Assembly: GCA_902772755.1 (NCBI GenBank) | Contig: CACYCD010000337.1 | Coordinates: 1-6,347 of the forward strand | Source: an uncultured Ruminococcus sp. | GTDB taxonomy: Bacteria > Bacillota > Clostridia > Oscillospirales > Acutalibacteraceae | DNA length: 6,347 nucleotides | Direction: 5' to 3' | In this document: one piece after another, positions 1 through 5,640 of the stretch | Numbering within the stretch: position 1 is the first letter of the stretch | How the letters are laid out: each line of letters starts with the position of its first letter | Notes under the pieces: model-generated | What the model was told of the DNA's origin: nothing | Seen by the model: only the letters and a program-made list of their open reading frames with translations | The model's database searches: none | Program-made: the position numbers and the translations under genes

Positions 1-2537
1 ATACTGTAGATGTCGGTTATCTGCACATCACCGTCATACAGTAGTTCAAGCTGTATATCTGTCGTCATATATCGTGCAGCCACCTCGCAGGAAACAAGAC
101 AGTTTGCACCGTTTTCCGAGGTAGATACCGGCTTTTGTGTGATCGTCCTGCCGTCCCAGGTGAGTCTTGCGGTGAAATCCCTCGGCTCAAAGCCGTCAGG
201 CAGATAGATGTAGAAATTCAATGCAATATCTCCGTTAAGACTGACCGAATGACCTGCAACGTACATATTTATCGACATAAAGTATACATTTGCAGACTCA
301 GCCACAGCTCTCAGCGGACCGTTGCCCAATCCGTAGATCACTAAATTATCGCCGGCAGAAGCAAAGGCTGAGCTGTCGCTGACAAAGTCCTCACTGTCCG
401 TTTCCGACCAGAAGGTCTCAAGCTTGTTTGAGTTAGCAACAATGTTTGCACCTATCCGCTCCAACCCTGTGCCTATCGTTATCTCAGTCAGCTTTCTGCA
501 ATTTGCAAAAGCACTGTCACCTATGACTCTCAGATTATCCCCGGCAGTCAGCGTTGTGATTTTGGAGTTGCCGTTGAACACATCGGCACAGATCTCGGTA
601 ACATACATGAGCCTCATATTTCTGTCAAAATAATTCTCAGGTACTCTGTCGGGTATCACTACCTCTGCATCCGTGCCGTTATACTCGGTAACCTTTGCAG
701 TACCGTCATCTGCTGTGCCGTATCTGATATACGGCACAACGGTATCAACAATTGAAATTTCCGTATCGCCATTTTCGTCTGCAAAGCATTTTTGACATCT
801 TTGGCACTGATAGTATGCTATGCTTCCGTCTGCTTCGGCAGTGGGAGTGACAGCTTCTACAAGCTGCAAGTTGTGTCCGAGTGCAGGGTGGTATATACTT
901 TTTGTATCCGAAAAATTCGGGTCGCCGTAGGGTATGGTGGCAGTGTATACCGATGTGCCGGCTTCACAGGCATTTTCGGGGTCATCAGCTGTAACTCTTG
1001 CAGTGACTTCCTTTTGATATCCGCAGTCATCGCAGACTATTTCGGCAGATGCCGAGGAATAGTCATTTGCCCATATCCAATTTTTCACCCTGTAACTATG
1101 AGGAATCAAGTCGCCCTGACCAAAATCGAAGGTGTAGCAGTCGTTACACTCCAGCACATGACCGCTGTCCTCATCTGCAGGGTGAGGTTCACATATCCTG
1201 TTTGTGTGGGGACATTCTTCTAACTTTATCCATGGTTTGTGCTTGAAGTCGGACTGACTGTGCTTGCCGGCGATGTGGGGATTAGCACCTGTATTACTGT
1301 CGCTGTATGTCAGACGGAAATTATCCTCCATCGGAAATTCTGTTACTCCGTAAGCGTTTTTGTAATTAACGGCAGGACCGTAATTGGAAATATTAACTGC
1401 TACAGCAGTTATTGTTCCGCTTTCAAGTGAAAATGTCGAAAGACCGTCACCCGTAAACGGTGAACCCAATCCTGCAGCTTTATTTTGTCCTTGAGCAATA
1501 AGAGTACCGCCGGACATAATGAGCTTTCCTCCGTCAACTGCACCGCCGATTCCGGGAGCATTTTTACCTCCTTCAGCATTGACCGTACCACCGGTTATTG
1601 TAACTGTACCGCCGTTTCCTTTTGATCCTCCGCCGATTCCGGCAGCACTTGTGCCGCCGTTGGCATTGACGGTACCGCCGGTTATCGTTATCTTTCCGCA
1701 GTGCATATTACCATCGGTTAGATTGTTGAAGTTTCCTCCTATACCGGCACCGCCGTTGGTAGCTGTTGTATCACCTGATGCATTGACTGTTCCGCCCGAT
1801 ACTGTCAAACCGCTGTCTTCATCGCTCACATTAGGAACACAAATACCTGCGGATGTACCCTTTCCTTCGGCTGTCAGGGTACCGTCAAATACATTAATCT
1901 TCATTTTTTTGTTATTATTTTTAGTTAAAGAGTTTATACCTACTCCGGGGCCTTTGTCTCCGCCCTTTGCAGTTACATCACCACCGTATATATTCAGGGT
2001 AAAATCGTCCATACTATCTGTCAAATAGGCTGAGCTTCCTATGCCTGCAGCAACCGGGGATGACGACAAGGCTTGTGCTTCAATAGTGCCGCCGCAGATA
2101 TTGAGGACGGTTTTAGTACTATACATATCACAGGAAATGCCGGCATAATGATATCTTCCTGTAGAACGAAGAACTGTATCACCGTCTTCATCAGCATAAA
2201 TAGTCAAGGAACTGTTGTCGGCAATTACGATTCCTTGTGAAAAATCATAAGTACTTCCGCTTAAAATAAGAATTTTTACATCGCCTCTTACGGTAATTTG
2301 TTCGTTAAACGTATAATCACCAACGTTTGTATACAGTCCCGACTCCATTACACTGTCAACATTCTGAAAAAAAATTAAGTCTTGATTTGACTGTACAATA
2401 CGAACCCTTACTCTGTTGCCGTTTTCATCAATATAGCTGCAACTCTTTGCCGACACAGACGGCAAAGATGTGAACACACTGCACAGCATCATAACCGACA
2501 AAACGATCCCAATAAACTTCCTGAATCTTTTGCTCAT
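1..2537 (-). CDS. Secreted adhesin-like surface protein (GGT-repeat, CxxCG repeats, BspA-type LRR), 3' end outside window
   Basis: I translated the minus strand from ATG at 2537 and found no stop in 845 codons; the frame runs off the left edge. GGAGG lies 6 nt before the ATG. Residues 1-30 form a signal peptide (KRFRK, then a hydrophobic core, ending SVSA|K, no lipobox), so the product is exported. Residues about 110-380 carry repeated SGGTV/TGGTVNA and AGIGG units, probably a beta-helix-like stalk. Residues about 435-590 carry CxxC pairs (ECNDC, CDDCGY, CQRCQKC) and a GHNL...VTPTAEADG segment typical of clostridial surface-protein repeats. Residues about 630-710 look like a BspA-type leucine-rich repeat (VIGDSAFANCRKLTEI). 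From about 756 a GHSVSLNGDIALNF segment resembles C-terminal modules of Ruminococcus secreted proteins. Role is inferred as cell-surface binding; no enzyme motif is visible. The anchoring signal (dockerin, LPXTG or other) would lie outside the window. Confidence 0.88.
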   Translation of the reverse strand, partial: MSKRFRKFIGIVLSVMMLCSVFTSLPSVSAKSCSYIDENGNRVRVRIVQSNQDLIFFQNVDSVMESGLYTNVGDYTFNEQITVRGDVKILILSGSTYDFSQGIVIADNSSLTIYADEDGDTVLRSTGRYHYAGISCDMYSTKTVLNICGGTIEAQALSSSPVAAGIGSSAYLTDSMDDFTLNIYGGDVTAKGGDKGPGVGINSLTKNNNKKMKINVFDGTLTAEGKGTSAGICVPNVSDEDSGLTVSGGTVNASGDTTATNGGAGIGGNFNNLTDGNMHCGKITITGGTVNANGGTSAAGIGGGSKGNGGTVTITGGTVNAEGGKNAPGIGGAVDGGKLIMSGGTLIAQGQNKAAGLGSPFTGDGLSTFSLESGTITAVAVNISNYGPAVNYKNAYGVTEFPMEDNFRLTYSDSNTGANPHIAGKHSQSDFKHKPWIKLEECPHTNRICEPHPADEDSGHVLECNDCYTFDFGQGDLIPHSYRVKNWIWANDYSSASAEIVCDDCGYQKEVTARVTADDPENACEAGTSVYTATIPYGDPNFSDTKSIYHPALGHNLQLVEAVTPTAEADGSIAYYQCQRCQKCFADENGDTEISIVDTVVPYIRYGTADDGTAKVTEYNGTDAEVVIPDRVPENYFDRNMRLMYVTEICADVFNGNSKITTLTAGDNLRVIGDSAFANCRKLTEITIGTGLERIGANIVANSNKLETFWSETDSEDFVSDSSAFASAGDNLVIYGLGNGPLRAVAESANVYFMSINMYVAGHSVSLNGDIALNFYIYLPDGFEPRDFTARLTWDGRTITQKPVSTSENGANCLVSCEVAARYMTTDIQLELLYDGDVQITDIYS
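1490..2120 (-). repeat. GGTV-type tandem repeats inside the surface protein gene
   Basis: The surface protein gene contains degenerate in-frame repeats encoding units such as SGGTVNASG, TGGTVNANGG, TGGTVNAEGG and SGGTLIAQG, each followed by a Gly-Ile-Gly-Gly turn. Three well-preserved copies on the plus strand begin GCATTGAC at about 1577, 1664 and 1780. The first two are 87 nt (29 codons) apart and the third about 117 nt further. Earlier units (GGTIEAQ, GGDVTAKGG, DGTLTAEGK) are more diverged. The Gly/Pro complementarity of these codons creates a long proline-rich open frame on the opposite strand, which is not a gene. Confidence 0.8.
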
Positions 2538-2543
2538 AAATAC

Positions 2544-2548
2544 CCTCC
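2544..2548 (-). promoter_or_regulatory. Ribosome binding site of the surface protein gene
   Basis: The minus strand reads GGAGG followed by GTATTT and then ATG at 2537, a full Shine-Dalgarno core with 6-nt spacing. It fixes the start codon and thereby the complete signal peptide. Confidence 0.85.
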
Positions 2549-2576
2549 AAATTACACTCTAAAAACATCTACCATT

Positions 2577-2605
2577 AGTATAACATACATAATTCTTTTT
2601 GTCTA
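2577..2605 (-). promoter_or_regulatory. Sigma-A-type promoter of the surface protein gene
   Basis: The minus strand has TAGACA (plus 2600-2605), a 17-nt spacer and TATACT (plus 2577-2582). Each hexamer matches the consensus in five of six positions. TG-T precedes the -10, an extended -10 arrangement. Transcription would begin near 2570, giving a leader of about 33 nt with the ribosome site near its end. Confidence 0.75.
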
Positions 2606-2625
2606 TATCATATTAAAAAATATTA

Positions 2626-2664
2626 GGGCAACTCTAAAAATTCGGAATGATTTTAGTGTTGCCC
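2626..2664. repeat. 39-nt palindrome, copy 1 of a hairpin element
   Basis: GGGCAAC (2626-2632) pairs perfectly with GTTGCCC (2658-2664). Past one mismatch the stem continues through CT/AG and AAAA/TTTT towards a loop containing CGGAA. It lies upstream of the -35 boxes of both divergent promoters, so neither should transcribe it, and it has no T-tract, which argues against a terminator. About 31 of 40 aligned positions match the second copy at 4060-4099. It may be a REP-like or MITE-derived repeat or a protein-binding site. Confidence 0.7.
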
Positions 2665-2670
2665 GACAGC

Positions 2671-2699
2671 TTGAACACATAAAAAAGCTGTGCTATAAT
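2671..2699 (+). promoter_or_regulatory. Promoter of the acyltransferase gene
   Basis: TTGAAC (2671-2676), a 17-nt spacer and a perfect TATAAT (2694-2699) preceded by TG-C, an extended -10. The -35 matches in four positions, and the extended -10 would compensate. Expected transcript start is near 2706. The first bases would form a small hairpin (CAAGCC 2705-2710 with GGCTTG 2718-2723). A further 7-bp inverted repeat, ACAGCTT 2666-2672 with AAGCTGT 2685-2691, overlaps the -35 and spacer and could be an operator. Confidence 0.72.
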
Positions 2700-2744
2700 T
2701 TAGGCAAGCCTGTTTAAGGCTTGTTCAAAAACAGCATAGCTATG

Positions 2745-2750
2745 AAAGGA
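2745..2750 (+). promoter_or_regulatory. Ribosome binding site deciding the acyltransferase start
   Basis: AAAGGA ends 1 nt before the ATG at 2752 but 7 nt before the in-frame ATG at 2758. The normal spacing favours 2758 as the true start, making the first two codons of the longer version untranslated. Confidence 0.65.
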
Positions 2751-2757
2751 AATGATT

Positions 2758-4038
2758 ATGATAAATATAACAACAAGCGATTTAATGATGCTCGCAGGCA
2801 GCTTTGGCTTGAAAATGGAGTATTCCGTTCGTTTCGGACTAAAGCTCAAGAATGAGGTGAACAGCGAAATGCTTTCTCATGCGGTAGAGAAAACACAGCA
2901 ACGCTATCCGTATCTCAGCTTGCGAATGTATCAAAACGAAATCGACTACTATTATGAAAACAATCCGCTGCCGATTATGATCCACCACACCGACGAAAGA
3001 GTCAGCCTGAATACCGCAGAGTCTAATTATCACATTTGGAGCGTCAGCTATAATGAGGACAGGCTCTATCTTGATATTTCTCACGGCGTCACTGATGGAA
3101 CGGCTATGTATATGGTGCTTGCGACATTGTTGTTCTACTACTGCAACGAGCGTTACGGCGTGACTGACAGCACAGGGATACGCACGCTTGAAGATGAGAT
3201 AACAACCGAGGAAACGATAGACCCCTACGACCTTGTGCCTATGCTCGACCCGTCCAATATGCCCAAGGTAGGGCTTGAACCCGCTTTTTCATTGGCTGAG
3301 GATACCGGCTTAACACCCTGTGAAGCGTTGGTGTGTGACGTTGAGATCCCCGAAAAGGAATTTGTTGACTTCTGCTTTGCCAATGAAGCAAGCCCCGGCT
3401 CGATGGTTTGTGTATTGTTCGCACGTGCTATTGACGGTCTTTATCCGCAGAGAGATCGTGATATCCGCAATTCCTACATTGTCAATGCCAGACCGATGTT
3501 CAGATCAAAAACACACCACAACTGCGTTCAGACAATACGATACGCCTACAGCAAGGAGTTGTTAGCTCTGCCGCTCAATGAGCAATGTGCCGCTCACCGC
3601 AAGGTCACTGCCGAGCAGAGTTCACCGCAATATGTGTACGGTGCCGCCACAGTGTCGGCAAGCAGGATCAAGCTGGTCAAGCAGATGGCACCGACCGTCG
3701 AGGCGAAAAAACAGGCATACGCCAAAATGCTCAACGGCGGTAAACGACTGTTCACCTATATGGTCAGCTACATCGGACAGTGGAAGCAAACACAGCTCAG
3801 CCCCTATGTGCTGGAGCTTTGGACGCATGTCCCCGATGCCAACAATTTACTCACCGAAATTGCAGCGATCAACGGCAAGATCTTTCTGTCCATACACCGC
3901 AGCTTCAAAGAAGATGACATAATCAAAGCCTTCCTCGCCCAACTCGACGAAAACGGCATCGCATACAGCGTAAAAGCAACAGAAAAACTAGATAACGCCT
4001 ACCTCCCCGAGCCGGAAAAAACAAAATCCGGTGAGTGA
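2758..4038 (+). CDS. Condensation-domain / CoA-dependent acyltransferase superfamily protein
   Basis: The 426-residue product is about the length of one free-standing condensation-type domain. Visible hallmarks: an N-terminal segment ending in a 'QQRYPYLSLRM' helix-strand like those of acyltransferases of this fold; the active-site motif HGVTDG (H109, D113, G114 counted from 2758), matching HxxxDG; and a VSYIGQW segment near 336-342, where relatives have an SNxG-type motif. There is no signal peptide or membrane segment, so it is probably cytosolic. Family knowledge: the His of HxxxDG acts as general base in transfer of an acyl group from CoA or a carrier to an alcohol or amine, as in PapA, alcohol acetyltransferases and NRPS condensation domains. 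The DFGWG motif of NRPS condensation domains was not recognised, so an alcohol/lipid acyltransferase is likelier. The substrate cannot be told. It stands alone with its own promoter, between divergent and convergent neighbours. Confidence 0.8.
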   Translation: MINITTSDLMMLAGSFGLKMEYSVRFGLKLKNEVNSEMLSHAVEKTQQRYPYLSLRMYQNEIDYYYENNPLPIMIHHTDERVSLNTAESNYHIWSVSYNEDRLYLDISHGVTDGTAMYMVLATLLFYYCNERYGVTDSTGIRTLEDEITTEETIDPYDLVPMLDPSNMPKVGLEPAFSLAEDTGLTPCEALVCDVEIPEKEFVDFCFANEASPGSMVCVLFARAIDGLYPQRDRDIRNSYIVNARPMFRSKTHHNCVQTIRYAYSKELLALPLNEQCAAHRKVTAEQSSPQYVYGAATVSASRIKLVKQMAPTVEAKKQAYAKMLNGGKRLFTYMVSYIGQWKQTQLSPYVLELWTHVPDANNLLTEIAAINGKIFLSIHRSFKEDDIIKAFLAQLDENGIAYSVKATEKLDNAYLPEPEKTKSGE

Positions 4039-4039
4039 T

Positions 4040-4056
4040 AGATTTTAAGTAAATCT
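4040..4056 (+). other. Small hairpin after the acyltransferase gene
   Basis: AGATTT (4040-4045) pairs with AAATCT (4051-4056) around a 5-nt loop, starting 1 nt after the stop codon and just before the larger palindrome at 4060-4099. The AT-rich stem has no T-tract. It may protect the 3' end of the mRNA. Confidence 0.4.
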
Positions 4057-4059
4057 CTG

Positions 4060-4099
4060 GGGCATCTCTTAAAACCCGGAAGTGGTTTTGGAGATGCCC
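4060..4099. repeat. 40-nt palindrome, copy 2 of the hairpin element
   Basis: GGGCATCTC (4060-4068) pairs perfectly with GAGATGCCC (4091-4099). After a one-base bulge AAAACC pairs with GGTTTT, leaving loop CGGAAGT. Compared with copy 1 (2626-2664), changed stem positions are mostly compensated: A-T became T-A in the outer stem, and a TT/GA pair set became CC/GG next to the loop. It sits between convergent genes and could end or protect both transcripts, but no T-run follows on either strand. Confidence 0.72.
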
Positions 4100-4102
4100 T
4101 AT

Positions 4103-4130
4103 AAAAAACAGAGCGATTTTCACCGACCTG
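4103..4130 (-). terminator. Probable intrinsic terminator of the MBL-rubredoxin gene
   Basis: On the minus strand, 9 nt past the stop codon, CAGG-T-CGG pairs with TCG-C-TCTG (with G-T wobbles and one mismatch) around a TGAAAA loop, directly followed by six T (plus 4103-4108). The stem is imperfect but the layout fits a Rho-independent terminator. Confidence 0.5.
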
Positions 4131-4139
4131 CTTCGTATT

Positions 4140-5081
4140 TTATGCTTTATTAAATTTGCTCTTTGGCTGTTTGCACCTCGGACAACGCCAATCGTCGGGC
4201 AAGTCCTCGAACGCTACGCCGTCGTGTTCCTCTGGATCGTAAATATAGCCACAGATAGAGCAGACGTATTTGCCTGTCGCTTGTGTTGCGGAGAAGTCTG
4301 CCTCTGCTAATACGGTAGGAACAGGATCATCAAGATCTATCACTCGCTTTGCTTCAAGGTTTTCGTAGCCCTGTGGTGTATGTGTGCCACAGTAGACTGT
4401 CGGCTGATTGCGGACGAATTCTCTTACCCTGTCAAGCGTTTCACGGGCAGCTTCGATATCCTCGAATACAACAGATAATTTGTTTTCATACAGTGCTTCA
4501 TCAACATAGGTGATGTCGCCGTGCAGCATATAAAACAAACCATCGCTTTCAACGATAACGATGCTGTTGCCGTTGGTGTGTCCCTTTGCCTTGATCAAGT
4601 AAACTCCGTCGGCTATCTTCTGACTGTCAGGGAAATTATGATAAGCACCGTCGGTAAACTGAACGGGAATAATGTTCTCCAAGCCCTGCAATTCGGCGGC
4701 ATTGATCTCATCGGCATTGACATAGATTTTGGCGTTGGGGAAAGATTTCAGCTCTCCGCTGTGGTCGGAGTGCTTATGCGTCAGCAAAATCTTATTTACC
4801 TGCTCTGGCTTGTAACCGAGAGCGGCGAACGCCTCCATATAGCTGCAAATATCCTTGCCTGTGAATAAGGCACTTGTTTCATTCGGCACTTCCTCGGGCG
4901 CTCCTGCCGGAAGTCCGGTATCAACAAGAATCACCTCGTCCCCTGTGTCGATAAGATAGTTTTGCAGGCTTCCACGATAACGGATTGTCGGTTCGAATTT
5001 GTCGGCTCCCTCTTCTCCGCCAAAGACAAACGGCTGTGTATAAAAACCGTCTTTTCTGAATTTAACTGCTTTGATGATCAT
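4140..5081 (-). CDS. MBL-fold metallo-hydrolase with C-terminal rubredoxin domain
   Basis: The product has 313 residues. The start at 5081 is chosen because AAGGAGG stands 7 nt upstream; the longer GTG frame from 5165 reads across another coding frame. Residues about 1-240 are a metallo-beta-lactamase fold with a full dinuclear site: H102-K-H104-S-D106-H107 (HxHxDH), H168 in GHTNGN, D189 in HGDITY and H234 in GTHT. This is the zinc-hydrolase pattern, nearest to lactonase-like members, not the HxExDH of flavodiiron proteins. Residues about 271-313 are a rubredoxin with C274xxC277GY and C300PRC303, the FEDLPDDW signature, and a central loop about seven residues shorter than in classical rubredoxins. 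No flavodoxin domain or signal peptide is present. The fusion suggests a cytosolic hydrolase or oxidoreductase receiving electrons through the Fe(SCys)4 centre; the substrate is unknown. It lies downstream of a MarR remnant that overlaps its start by ATGA. Confidence 0.88.
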   Translation of the reverse strand: MIIKAVKFRKDGFYTQPFVFGGEEGADKFEPTIRYRGSLQNYLIDTGDEVILVDTGLPAGAPEEVPNETSALFTGKDICSYMEAFAALGYKPEQVNKILLTHKHSDHSGELKSFPNAKIYVNADEINAAELQGLENIIPVQFTDGAYHNFPDSQKIADGVYLIKAKGHTNGNSIVIVESDGLFYMLHGDITYVDEALYENKLSVVFEDIEAARETLDRVREFVRNQPTVYCGTHTPQGYENLEAKRVIDLDDPVPTVLAEADFSATQATGKYVCSICGYIYDPEEHDGVAFEDLPDDWRCPRCKQPKSKFNKA

Positions 5082-5226
5082 TGTGTGTCCTCCTTCATCA
5101 CAAATATAGCTTTGTTCAATAAGTTCTTCAGGGCGATCAATTCCTCTTCGGGCAGATCGATACACCCTGCCACTTCATCAGGAACAGCTTTAGCTGCATC
5201 TTTTAACGCTTCGCCCTATCCGTCAT
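5078..5226 (-). pseudogene. MarR-family regulator remnant (C-terminal part, frameshifted)
   Basis: Codons from 5212 to the stop at 5078 encode 44 residues starting [20 protein letters not shown] and continuing [17 protein letters not shown], which I recognise as the C-terminal dimerisation helices of MarR/OhrR-type regulators. No start codon suits this frame. An ATG at 5226, with GAGGTG 7 nt upstream, reads M-T-D-R but then enters another frame and stops after seven codons. Adding one G to the GGG run at 5214-5216 would join the two as MTDRGEALKD..., restoring the conserved (L/M)TxxG that follows the wing in MarR proteins. The remaining 49 codons lack the DNA-binding domain, suggesting an internal deletion plus a one-base loss. 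The stop overlaps the MBL-rubredoxin ATG as ATGA, typical of a former regulator-target operon. A sequencing error in the G run is possible for the frameshift but not for the missing N-terminal part. Confidence 0.5.
5089..5095 (-). promoter_or_regulatory. Ribosome binding site of the MBL-rubredoxin gene
   Basis: The minus strand reads AAGGAGG, then ACACACA and ATG at 5081. This near-perfect site with 7-nt spacing decides the start over the upstream in-frame GTG at 5165. Confidence 0.85.
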
Positions 5227-5233
5227 ACCTCCA

Positions 5234-5239
5234 CACCTC
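5234..5239 (-). promoter_or_regulatory. Ribosome binding site retained before the MarR remnant
   Basis: GAGGTG on the minus strand is followed by 7 nt and the ATG at 5226. A second GGAGG (5228-5232) lies only 1 nt from that ATG, too close to serve it. Confidence 0.5.
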
Positions 5240-5247
5240 ATAATACT

Positions 5248-5276
5248 ATCATAACAATATACCGAGTGTAAGTCAA
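5248..5276 (-). promoter_or_regulatory. Promoter reading into the MarR remnant and MBL-rubredoxin gene
   Basis: The minus strand has TTGACT (plus 5271-5276), a 17-nt spacer and TATGAT (plus 5248-5253), each five of six to consensus, with TG-T before the -10. The transcript would begin near 5241, leaving about 160 nt before the MBL-rubredoxin ATG, a stretch filled by the MarR remnant. Confidence 0.72.
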
Positions 5277-5336
5277 GCCTAATTTTTCGGACGGTTTGCG
5301 GTAACGACGCACCCCCCTCTTTGGCACATACATATA

Positions 5337-5408
5337 GGGAAAACATAGCTGATTTTCCAGCTTAAAGCTTTCGTTGTTTTCTATAGAGTTAAGTTTTCCC
5401 CTTTTTTT
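5337..5408 (+). other. Branched hairpin followed by T7 on the plus strand, possible sRNA 3' end
   Basis: An 8-bp outer stem (5337-5344 with 5393-5400) closes a region holding an AGCTG/CAGCT hairpin (5347-5362) and the self-complementary AAAGCTTT (5364-5371). TTTTTTT follows at 5402-5408. This resembles the 3' end of a structured plus-strand transcript, but no convincing plus-strand promoter was found, so a terminator or RNA call stays tentative. Confidence 0.3.
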
Positions 5409-5442
5409 GAAATAAGGCTGTCGAATCGAATCGTCAGCCTTA
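5408..5442 (-). terminator. Hairpin ending the ferritin-like / winged-helix operon
   Basis: Fourteen nt past the stop of the winged-helix gene, TAAGGCTG (plus 5435-5442 read on the minus strand) pairs perfectly with CAGCCTTA (plus 5413-5420). After one mismatch CGA/TCG extends the stem to a 6-nt loop. The downstream tract is only TTATTTC, so the termination signal is weaker than the stem suggests. Confidence 0.5.
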
Positions 5443-5455
5443 CATTAACGTATGT

Positions 5456-5638
5456 TTATTTCTCGGCAGGCTCCCACTTGCATCTTACGGGAGATACGAT
5501 AGAGCCATCCTTTTTCATAGCCGCCATTGTTTTATCAACAACTTTTCTGTCAAGTCCTGTCAGCTCGGCGATCTTACCGGCATTAAGCGGAATACCGGCT
5601 TCCTTCATCGCTTTTAAGATCAATTCTTTCTCGTTCAT
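5456..5638 (-). CDS. Small winged helix-turn-helix protein (60 aa)
   Basis: The product is a single compact DNA-binding-type domain. Residues 2-14 form an amphipathic first helix, residues 19-45 fit a helix-turn-helix (NAGKIAELTGLDRKVVDKTMAAMKK, with the turn at TGLD), and residues 46-57 form a short wing ending VRCKWEP. Nothing else is attached, so it could be a stand-alone regulator or an accessory factor. C53 in the wing is the only cysteine. Its ATG lies 2 nt after the stop of the ferritin-like gene and lacks a clear Shine-Dalgarno, which suggests translation coupled to that gene. Small proteins of this type occur beside oxidative-stress genes in clostridia; an autoregulatory role is an inference. 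It could instead bind RNA or protein. Confidence 0.72.
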   Translation of the reverse strand: MNEKELILKAMKEAGIPLNAGKIAELTGLDRKVVDKTMAAMKKDGSIVSPVRCKWEPAEK

Positions 5639-5640
5639 AA

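Larger units (their letters stand above)
5277..5455. other. Intergenic stretch without a gene, rich in hairpins
   Basis: No coding frame with a ribosome site was found. The stretch holds a terminator-like hairpin next to the winged-helix gene (5413-5442) and, on the plus strand, GGGAAAAC (5337-5344) pairing with GTTTTCCC (5393-5400) around an inner AGCTG/CAGCT hairpin (5347-5362), followed by C and seven T (5402-5408). Bases 5281-5330 show nothing I can name. Confidence 0.5.

Noticed and set aside
792..1223. 143-codon plus-strand frame
   Set aside because: It lies antisense to the Cys-rich repeat region of the surface protein, with no ribosome site or recognisable domain.
1519..2028. Long proline-rich open frame on the plus strand
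   Set aside because: It is the complement of the Gly-rich GGTV repeat region of the minus-strand surface protein, which has a signal peptide, ribosome site and promoter. The plus frame has none of these.
4060..4099. Classic Rho-independent terminator
   Set aside because: The stem is strong, but no T-run follows on either strand, and the related copy at 2626-2664 lies outside the predicted transcripts.
2626..4099. Insertion sequence or transposon carrying the acyltransferase
   Set aside because: No transposase or target-site duplication is visible, and each palindrome is complete in itself and not a single terminal repeat.
4521..4868. 115-codon plus-strand frame inside the MBL-rubredoxin gene
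   Set aside because: It is antisense to the metal-binding core, with no ribosome site or domain.
4140..5081. Flavodiiron protein / rubredoxin:oxygen oxidoreductase
   Set aside because: The metal motif is HxHxDH instead of HxExDH, and there is no flavodoxin domain.
4140..5165. Longer start of the MBL-rubredoxin gene at GTG 5165
   Set aside because: The extra 28 residues read through the MarR-like frame in the wrong phase. The ATG at 5081 has AAGGAGG at 7 nt and the MBL fold starts there.
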